A stretch of 64,000 nucleotides of DNA from Pelobates cultripes (Eukaryota; Chordata; Amphibia; Anura; Pelobatidae), in the NCBI GenBank assembly GCA_933207985.1, contig OW240912.1, positions 236,590,437-236,654,436 of the forward strand, in the 5' to 3' direction. Positions within the stretch are counted from its first letter, which is position 1. The number at the start of each line of letters is the position of its first letter. The notes under the pieces were generated by a model, which worked only from the letters and a program-made list of their open reading frames with translations, was not told the DNA's origin and made no database searches. Position numbers and translations under genes: made by a program. Shown in pieces: positions 56,142-64,000 of the stretch.

Positions 56142-57705
56142 CACTGAATATAATTATAAACGCAACACCTTTGTTTTTGCCCCCATTTTTCATGAGCTGA
56201 ACTCAAAGATCTGAGACTTTTTCTATGTACACAAAAGGCCTATATTGTTCACAAATCTGTCTAAATCTGTGTTAGTGAGCACTTCTTCTTAGCCGAGATA
56301 ATCCATCCACCTCACCGCATATCAAGATGCTGATTAGACAGCATGATTATTGCATAGGTGTGTCTTAGGCTGGCCACAATAAAAGGCCACTCTAAAATGT
56401 GCAGTTTTATCACACAGCACAATGCCACAGATGTTGCAAGTTTTGAGGGAGCGTGCAATTGGCATGCTAACTGCAGGAATGTCCACCAGAGCTGTTGCCC
56501 GTGAATTGAATGTCACTTCTCTACCATAAGCCGTCTCCAAAGGCGTTTCAGAGAATTTGGCAGTACATCCAACCAGCCTCACAACCACAGACCATGTGTA
56601 ACCACACCAGCCCAGGATCTCCACATCCAGCATCTTCACCTCCAAGATCGTCTGAGACCAGCCACCCGGACAGCTGCTGCAACAATTGGTTTGCATAGCC
56701 AAAGAATTTCTGCACAAACTGTCAGAAATCGTCTCAGGGAAGCTCACCTGCATGCTCGTAGTCCTTATTGGGGTCTCGACCTGACGGCAGTTCGTCATTG
56801 TAACCGACTCGAGTGGGCAAATGTTCACATTCGATGGCATCTGGCACTTTGGAGAGGTGTTCTCTTCCTGGATGAATTCCTGTTTTCACTGTACAGGTTT
56901 GCTGATGTCAACATTGTGAATCGAGTGTCCCATGGTGGCAGTGGGGTTATGGTATGGGCAGGCATATGTTATGGACAACGAACACAGGTGCATTTTATTT
57001 ATGGGATTTTGAATGCACAAAGATACCGTGACGAGATCCTGAGGCCCATTGTTGTGTCAATAATCCACGACCATCACCTCATGTTGCAGCATGATAATGC
57101 ATGGCCCCATGTTGCAAGGATCTGTACACAATTCCTGGAAGCTGAAAACATCCCAGTTCTTGCATGGCCAGCATACGCACCGGACATGCCACTCACTGAG
57201 CATGTTTTGGATTCTCTGGATCGGCATATACAACAGCGTGTTCCAGGTCCTGTCAACATCCAGCAACTTCGCACAGCCATTGAAGAGGAGTGGACCAACA
57301 TTCCACAGGCCACAATCAACAACCTGATCAACTCTATGCGAAGGAGATGTGTTGCACTGCGTTAGGGAAATGGTGGTCACACAAGATACTTACTGGTTTT
57401 CGGACCGCACCAGACCCTCCTAAAACAGTAAACTACACATTTTAGAGTGGCCTTTTATTGTGGCCAGCCTAAGGTACACCTGTGCAATAATCATGTTGTC
57501 TAATCAGCATCTTGATATGCCACACCTGTGGATGGATTATATTGGCAAAGGTGAAGTGCTCACTAACACAGATTTATACAGATTTGTGAACAATATTTTA
57601 GAGAAATATGCCTTTTGTGTACATAGAAAAAATCTTATATCTTTGAATTCAGCTCTTGAAAAATGGAGGCAATAACAAAAGTGTTGTGTATAATTTTGTT
57701 CAGAG
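56142..57705 (+). mobile_element. Tc1/mariner element C with long inverted repeats
   Basis: TA (56140-56141 and 57706-57707) flanks termini CACTGAATATAATTATAAAC and the inverse ATAATTTTGTTCAGAG. The inverted repeats run for about 265 bp (56142-56410 against about 57430-57705), through TTAGTGAGCACTTC / GAAGTGCTCACTAA and ATCAAGATGCTGATTAGACA / its inverse. The length of 1564 bp and the + strand transposase fit a Tc1 element with long terminal repeats. Confidence 0.9.
56422..57365 (+). pseudogene. Tc1 transposase, one frameshift, DDE residues kept
   Basis: The likely ATG is at 56422, followed by a helix-turn-helix start (LRERAIGMLTAGMSTRAVAREL). A single frameshift near 56515-56525 moves to the frame of 56523-57365, which is open to its stop. 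That frame has TISRLQRRFREFG, then RISAQTVRNRLREAHLHAR of the second DNA-binding motif. The catalytic blocks VLFLDEFLFSLYR (Asp), LMLQHDNAWPHVAR (Asp) and YAPDMPLTEHVLD (Glu) follow, along with a GGSGVMVWAGI block. With the frameshift the product would be truncated. Otherwise about 310 residues would result, near the family's usual size. Confidence 0.88.
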
Positions 57706-57814
57706 TATGTTCATAAGGTTTTGGAAAAATGTACAGGTAACATTTGTTGTTATTGTCTATGTATTTTGGCTAGTGAATACTATAGCCATACAGCCGCCCA
57801 AGAATAGTGGGAGT

Positions 57815-57891
57815 TTAACCCCTTAAGGACCAAACTTCTGGAATAAAAGGGAATCATGACATGTCACACATGTCAGTCCTTAAGGGGTTAA
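57815..57891. mobile_element. 77-bp TTAA MITE (CCCCTTAAGGAC family), reverse orientation
   Basis: TTAACCCCTTAAGGACCAAA to GTCCTTAAGGGGTTAA, bounded by TTAA on both sides. It matches the reverse complement of 15215-15294 along nearly its whole length. Confidence 0.85.
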
Positions 57892-57904
57892 GAGCAGGGC
57901 TTAA

Positions 57905-59410
57905 TTCTTTCCTTTTTTTCAATTCTTTATTTTTGTTATGCATTGATACGTCATGGAAATTAAACATTTGCAAGCTATTGGTCATTGAATAAAGTGACAT
58001 CTAGCATATATCATAATGAGGAAACTGCACAAATTGTTGTTAAGGTAAAGAAAGTCATGAAGAACAGTGCATTTTTAGATACAATGGTAATATTATGGTA
58101 ATCTTATATGCCTACAAGGGTGTTCTACACAAGATTCTTCTAGCTAAGAGTATTGTCTAGACATGAGGAGTAAGTAAAGAAGATCAGGCTAGGCTTTCAT
58201 GTCTACATAGAAACAGGAATTCAGCTGAAAAATAATTGAAGCCCTTCTAGACATTAAATTAAAGAGATAGGCTAGATATAGTTTAAGTTAAGCATGCTGA
58301 ACTAACTTATAAAACAGGATTTATACCACTGGAACTTTGTAGTGCTGCACTATACCTAAGTGAGATAATAGTGCACAAAATATAAACATAGAAAAACAGA
58401 AAGCTCTTTAAAGATGACACGATCAAAAATGGTGTCCACCTTCCACACAGAATTTCATGTGTCAGACTGTGGGCCCATGGTCACTTCCACTAACTCCCCA
58501 AGGTGGTAGGCCTAAAGAGCATGCATGAAAGGCCAAAAGAGCAGCCAGGGTACAATAGGGAAGCAGCCCAAGGCCCTTGTGAATGCCGACATCCTCTGTC
58601 CACAGAGGGGCAATTGGGAGATCTAGGTGGCATCTGCCATCAGCGGTGTATGATCTTCCTTCTGCGTGGTCGATGCCAAGATGTCAAGCCTCTGGTGGCT
58701 TTTGGCCTAGGTAGGCGGTCAGTAGAGGGGTGAGGCACTTGGGTGAGTGCGTCACCCAAAGGTGGCCCTTCCGTCGCAATCTGTGAGCCCCTGGCCCCTT
58801 CGTCTACTGTATGATCAGGGTGGCTGTGGTACGATCCTGCATCTTTTCCCAGAAAAACTGGAACATAACATCCAGCCTGGATTTGATGGAGTCCTGGTAA
58901 GGCCCATGAGACCGGTCTATCACTTGCGAAGCATGTAAAAGGGCCTCCACCATCTAGTGTGGTTGGGCTGCAGCAAGACTTCTGCTGGGAACTGAAGGTA
59001 AGTGCAGCACAGCAGGGATATCATGAGGCAATCCAGTGAGCACTGGGATAACCCCCACCGGTCCAGGGGGGTAAGGGGAAGGATAGAAGCCTAGCACACA
59101 GATAAATAGACACATACACAGAGACACACACAAACATACATTAACACACACACATGCAAAATAATTTAGTCACCCTCCTGTTACCTACCTTTTAGGTGCA
59201 GGAGGGTCACTTCCCTGGGGTCCAGTGGCTCAGGTTGATGGGAGTCAGAGTTCCCACTCTGACTCCCTCTGCTTCCTGGTGGTTGCTGGGAGGAGTGACC
59301 GCGCCAGTCACTTCCTCCGAGCGTCTGACATCATCAGAGGGGGCCCAGTCGCACCCAAAACACTTCAATGAGCTGAGGTGGTCTGGGTGTCTATAGTGTT
59401 CCTTTAAGTG
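57905..59410 (-). mobile_element. Possible minus-strand retroposed sequence, then MITE end
   Basis: Read on the minus strand, the left end shows AATAAAGAATTG followed by an A tract (57916-57936), like the 3' end of a polyadenylated transcript. Upstream text to about 59000 has no long frame. CA-rich text lies at 59095-59160. 59380-59408 reads GGTCTGGGTGTCTATAGTGTTCCTTTAA, the right end of a TTAA MITE whose left end I could not find. Family unknown. Confidence 0.35.
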
Positions 59411-61079
59411 AATGAACAACATTGTGTCAGTGCAGCTACAACTAATTGTGAAACAAATGTGCGGGAAGAAGTATATACTGCCATATCAGGTACCAGTTTC
59501 AATGTATTTATTATTAAGAAGAGACCTGAAATTTGTATATAGAAACTGATGTAAACATTTCAGTTTATAAAAACTAGTAAAAGATCTTATTTTCTATATA
59601 GCCCTATTGATTTCTGGAACACAAGTTGCTTAATTTAAAAGATTTTCGGTGTTTCAGCATTTTCATCTCTTTTCGTATGATGTTAATAATCTTTCACAAT
59701 GTGTTGGTACCATACTGGTGATGATGTTCTGTTTATCCATCTTATGATTAGAAGAAAATATTTCATTTTCTTAAAATAAATGTTGCCCACCAGGGCTCTA
59801 CATGTCAGTAGCTATATTACTAGCCTTTAAAGTGCTTACTACGTCAAGTTTCTATACTTTCTCAAGAACTTCAAACTTTTTTTTTCATATCTCAAAGTAC
59901 TGAAGAGTATTCAAGTTTGTGTTCACCCCAGCATCGAAAAAAAAAGATTTCCCATCAAATACTGTCATAATGACTGTGTTGTGGGCAGAAGAATGGAAAG
60001 TAGGAAGAGTAGGTATTAAGGTTCATGCTGCTCATTTATTTTGAAAAAAAGTGGTTTCTGAATTCCCTTTTGTAGCCCTATGTCTGATTGCCATAGGTAG
60101 CCTTGCACCAACTGTTATAAACTGCAATCAAGGTTCTCACAGGCCAAGTTAGGGTCCATAGCGCATTTTATAGGGATTCATTTCAAGTCTCCATTTCTGA
60201 AATTCTACTTGCAGTGGTGTCTGGGCAAGAAGAACTTTTGAGCACTCTATTGGACCATGCTGAATTTTCAACAGAAAGATCACTGATGTTGAATTGCATG
60301 TACAATATCATTTTTATTTCATTGCCTGATTTTTTTATGGTATGGGAATTGTAGTTTATCGATATTAGAATTGTTGGCCAAATAGTTTAAATATGGAAAA
60401 GTGTCATATTTGGGATTTCCAGAAAAAAATGTTACTCTTATTTAATCCATGTGTCTTCTTTAATTGTTTTCTATATTGTAACTCTAAAGGGCACTTGCAA
60501 GGCATCTGTAAACCTTTGTACGTCTTTAAAATTCCAGTATTCCTCTTTTATTTATGTATCTTTTTCTGCTTATATATTGTGTCAAAAAACATCCTATATT
60601 TCTTTTCATTCAATTCTTTTTCTTTATAAATAATTCTTGTCTAATTTACAAATTGGGCAATTATGCCTAGTTATTTTTTATTTTATTTTATTATAGTTTT
60701 TTTGGGGGGGTTGATTGCTTCAGATGTGTCTAGATATCTCATGTAACCTGTTATAACAGATTTGTTTCCTTTTCTTTTGGACTTTAACAGTGGGCAAGGA
60801 ATCCAGATGTATGTGTTACAAGCTAGATCTTGTCTGTGGTAGGAACTAATCATTAGAATTATTAATCCCCATTCTGAGTGAACCATCTTTTAACTATATA
60901 AATTCGCCTGTAGATAATATTTTCAGTCTAATATTAGGTATTTATCTTCTCAACAACAATCAAGTTTCTATTGTCCTAATAAACCATTCTAAGTACTGCT
61001 AACATTATATTTTGAATAATAATGTTAGCGTATGCATATCCTTCTTTGAAATGTTTGTGAAATGCTGTACATTTTACAG
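59411..61079. other. Intron 4, last part
   Basis: AT-rich unique-looking intron with no supported gene or element. It ends in the ATTTTACAG acceptor of exon 5. Confidence 0.5.
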
Positions 61080-61176
61080 GTGTAATGACTGGAAACTGCA
61101 CGGCGTTCAATGCTACCATCAAGACGTGCCAAGTATATGCCTGGTGCCCTGTGGAGGATGATACCCATGTCCCTAA
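61080..61176 (+). CDS. P2RX1: P2RX1 coding exon 5
   Basis: This exon follows TTTTACAG (ends 61079) and completes Gly142. It encodes residues 143-173 and two bases of codon 174. Cysteines 4, 5 and 6 of the P2X ectodomain are present at 148, 158 and 164 (GNCTAF, KTCQVYAWCPVE). Two N-glycosylation sequons are visible, NCT at 147 and NAT at 152. The second aligns with the human P2X1 site NDT, and the first appears extra. The end at 61176 is inferred from the GTATGG donor. That phase leaves two bases for exon 6, which is outside the window. Confidence 0.9.
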
Positions 61177-61308
61177 GTATGGTTCATTTTATATCTCTTT
61201 ATCTTTCCATATTTGAAAAACAAAAACTGACATCAATGATTAAAAGAGAATAGAATCCAAACTTAGAATTAAAAACAGAAAACTTGATATTATTTTTAGC
61301 ATTTCTTT

Positions 61309-64000
61309 TTTTTTATCATTCAAGGTTTATTAGCTTCATTAGTGTGTACATAAGAAAGGCATATATGTGCGTCAAAAATAATGTAGCAAGATAACATCGT
61401 AGTATAACATCGTACTTAACAGGCATAGCGGTGAAAGGCAGGTAAATAATAGGTAGCTGTACGGTAACATGGTAGGTTGGCTGGTCGATGGTAGCACAAA
61501 GCAACACATTCTCCTATTTAAACATGTCAATATAATTCCGAACCTTGCAATGTCTGTCAAACACCAACAGCCTAAATCGGCCTCAGCAAGCACAGCCTCT
61601 AGGTTTAGTGATACAATATTAAAATGAAAACAATATTAAAATTAAAGTTAACAATTAAATGAAAAGATAAATGTCCAGACTCTCCGTGGAGTCAGGAATA
61701 GGGTGGAGGGATTACATGGAGGCCCTCGCGTGAGCTGCGGAGTATATTTGTCTCCGTGCTTCCTTGGGTCTGATTCGGTGCACGTATCTCCGGGCATTTT
61801 ATCACGCCAGAGTAAAAGTGGGGTAGGTTGAACAGGGCTGATGCCTGATTGTTATGTATAGTCGACTTACGCCTCAGTGTGCACCTCAATTGCTGGTAAC
61901 TAGGTAACAGAGCAAAAATCTATACGTACTTGTAAGAAAGTAATCTACATTGGATATAAACTTTACTGTACTGCGTAATCAAGCTATGTCTATCTAAGCC
62001 TGTGATTATGCTGTCGGCACAGTGAAACCTATATGTATTAGAAAAAAAAACCTGCAGGTATAGCGCTTTGTCCCCTGTGGGTGCGCCTGGACAATTAGAG
62101 TGATGCTATTGGTCTGTAGCGTATGGTGTAAAAATGCTTGCTATATGCAATATAGGTAAAAGTATGTACACCTTATGGAGCTGTAGCTCAGGGGAGCTCT
62201 ATAGCTTACGTTGCGCGTTCTTTTTAAAACTGTAAGCTTAATGAATGCGTTTTGTGCTAAATAATAAGATAAAATGGGTTAAGCGTGTTTGCTAGGCGAT
62301 ATTGGCTTATGATAATAGGATAGTACAATTGGGCGTAAATACGGAAAGCCTATTTCTGCATGAAGAGCCTATCTAGCATATCAGGCCTACCCAGCCTAGG
62401 CCAACGTCCCAAAAAGTATTTTTTGATTTTCTTTTTAACCTAAGCCAATATGAACAGCGTTTTAATATTAAAGCATTATGTAGGCTATAATAGTCATTGA
62501 TGGCCCGGGTGTCCCGTGTTTATTTGGGCCGTACGGTCCTTCGCTGCCTGTATACTGGTTCAAAGCATAATTAAGCATAGTTGGCTAAACAGTAGTAATA
62601 TAAGACTGTGCAAAGCATGGTGTAGGTCACGTCCGGTTCTAGAACAAAATTGTTCCCGCCTTCTAAGAAGGAAAGACGTAAAAAGGGGAAAAAGGGCCTG
62701 CGTGAAGTCCCCATTTAAACACCCGTGGGAGTATGTCCCAGCGGTCAAAAAGGTCCTTGTGCCGTGCACGCGCAGCCGGGCGTAGTAAGACACCCTGAGA
62801 TAAAATAATAAAAGGAGGAAAGTAAGGGAATTTAACATGGCAAGTACATTTGGTTTTATGCCGGGGTATAAACACTTAAGTACTCGGCATACAATGCAGT
62901 AACAATCTTAGGTAGATGTTGCCTAGTGTTGAGCGTTTTAAACTAACATAATAATAGAGAGTGTCCACAGCGTATTTAACGTATGGTAAGTCCACATCAG
63001 GAGTCAATCTTCGATCCAAAAGTTATATGAAACTGTGAGACCTAAGGGTTGCTTGACATATCCGTGGGCTCACCGTGGAGTACAATCACCCATACCAGGC
63101 CTCCAAACGTCATCCCCAGGCCCCCACAGCTTCCCCCTCGGGCACCTCAGCACAGTGGGCACTCGGAGGCAATGTGAGTCCATGCATCCCCCCCCCAAGA
63201 GTCTGCAGACTCAGCACCTCCTGCACCTCCCCTGAACCGTTGGCGCATTGCAGGGTAATCAGATGTCCTTGAACGTCTCGCCCACTGCCGGCCTCAGACA
63301 CGGGGGAGGGCACGCCGCCCCTCGCCACCGGTCTGCCAGAGGGAAGCGGATCCTCACCCCGCAGGGCTCACAGCCATGGGGACATTTCTCTCCGGGCGCC
63401 CGCCAGACCCAGCGATTGGACATCCGTGGCCTGTGGGTGGTCTGGGACATCCGTCTGCGTCCGTTGACCCCAGGCCCGTACTCACGGTCTGTGGTGCCCC
63501 AAAGGACGGTGATATATGTCCCTTCGGTCTCGTTTGCTATCGGGGGCCCCTTTTTGGCAGTCATTGCCAGTCCAGGAGGGCAGCCTGGGCCCAGCATGGA
63601 AACTCTCGTCTCGGCGCGTGTCGCCTCCATGTGGCCGGGATCTCCCCCACCGGCCGGGGGGGGGGAGCGGGGCCGGACCCCGAGCCAGGAGGTCCTGCCA
63701 CCAGGGTAAGTGTCTGCTGCTTGTCGTCCGTTTCCCAGCGTAGTCAGCATGCGTTCTAACCGACCAGCAGTCACCTGAGTCTGGTCTTGCTGCTGTGGGT
63801 AGGCCGTGAATTCATTTTCGGTGCTCTCAGCTGGATTCGGGTCACTAACTGGTATCATCTTGGAGCTGGGGTTGTCCTCCATATTATTGCAACAGGTATT
63901 CTGGTCTTGGGGCCCCCTGTGGCCATTTCAAGTGCCATTTTGGTTGTTTTAAGCCTGGAGCCATATCAATCTGCTTCCATGCGGCTCGGCGGCTCGGCGG
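61309..64000 (-). mobile_element. Minus-strand retroposed sequence, runs off the window
   Basis: On the minus strand it ends with AATAAACCTTGAATGAT and an A tract (61309-61330), a 3' end with a polyadenylation signal. The preceding 2 kb is less AT-rich than the intron. A 207-codon frame (63259-63882, ATG at 63880) is Pro/Gly/Arg-rich and has no motif I recognise; it may be a first ORF of a non-LTR element or part of a retrocopied transcript. The rest of the element lies beyond 64000. Confidence 0.4.

Larger units (their letters stand above)
5282..61176 (+). other. P2RX1: P2RX1 gene span, 5' part (exons 1-5 and introns 1-4)
   Basis: The gene encodes the P2X1 subunit of a trimeric ATP-gated cation channel of the plasma membrane, known in vertebrates from smooth muscle and platelets. 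The five exons join in frame to 173 residues that follow the P2X1 layout: cytosolic N-terminus, first membrane segment, then the first part of the extracellular domain. P2X1-type wording such as [22 protein letters not shown] and FVVMTNFI separates it from P2X4 and P2X5. Introns are about 33.7, 2.3, 3.3 and 16.1 kb and are filled with transposable elements. Exons 6 onward, including the rest of the ATP site and the pore-lining second membrane segment, are outside the window. No neighbouring host gene is visible. Confidence 0.93.

Noticed and set aside
56334..56840. 168-codon minus-strand frame, and the minus frames at 57057-57380
   Set aside because: Antisense shadows of the Tc1 element C transposase and its inverted repeat.
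5282..61176. Assignment to P2RX4 or P2RX5 instead of P2RX1
   Set aside because: WCPVEDDTHVP in exon 5 resembles P2X4, but [38 protein letters not shown] and the numbering of the cysteines fit P2X1 better.

Overview
This 64 kb window is vertebrate nuclear DNA, most probably from a frog. The only host gene I can support is the 5' part of P2RX1, the ATP-gated P2X1 cation channel subunit, on the + strand. Five coding exons are visible (5282-5418, 39082-39229, 41546-41617, 44954-45020, 61080-61176). Each has consensus GT/AG borders and keeps frame with the next. Together they encode 173 residues plus two bases of the next codon, of a family about 400 residues long. The remaining exons lie beyond the right edge. 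The frog assignment rests on the channel sequence and on the repeat content: a DIRS tyrosine-recombinase retrotransposon, three Tc1/mariner elements, CR1 LINE tails and many miniature elements with TTAA targets.

Layout. 1-5281: upstream flank with a solo-LTR-like block (about 1198-2104) and a CA-rich minisatellite (3336-3635). 5282-5418: exon 1. 5419-39081: a 33.7 kb intron 1. It holds a CR1 tail, a hAT-like element carrying a 0.9 kb minisatellite, a nest of five elements (14042-15588), a 3.6 kb TTAA-bounded element with about five units of roughly 390 bp, an AT-rich palindrome, a second hAT-like element with a pyrimidine-rich minisatellite and a perfect 8-bp target duplication, a complete-length DIRS element (about 25697-30829), a second solo-LTR-like block related to the first, and further MITEs. 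39230-41545: intron 2, with a minus-strand CR1 tail and a 53-bp hAT MITE. 41618-44953: intron 3, with a Tc1 copy that has lost its second catalytic Asp. 45021-61079: a 16 kb intron 4. It holds a large inverted repeat, a degenerate Ty3/Gypsy-like gag-protease split by a Tc1 element, and a third Tc1 copy that keeps its DDE residues. 61177-64000: start of intron 5, mostly a minus-strand retroposed sequence that runs off the edge.

How it fits together. Everything except the P2RX1 exons looks like transposable-element or simple-repeat DNA. None of the element genes is clearly intact. I did not find an operon, a CRISPR array, a toxin system or another system of cooperating genes. The most informative structures are the nested insertions, whose order can be read from target-site duplications, and the DIRS copy, whose inverted ends and internal complementary region are still readable.
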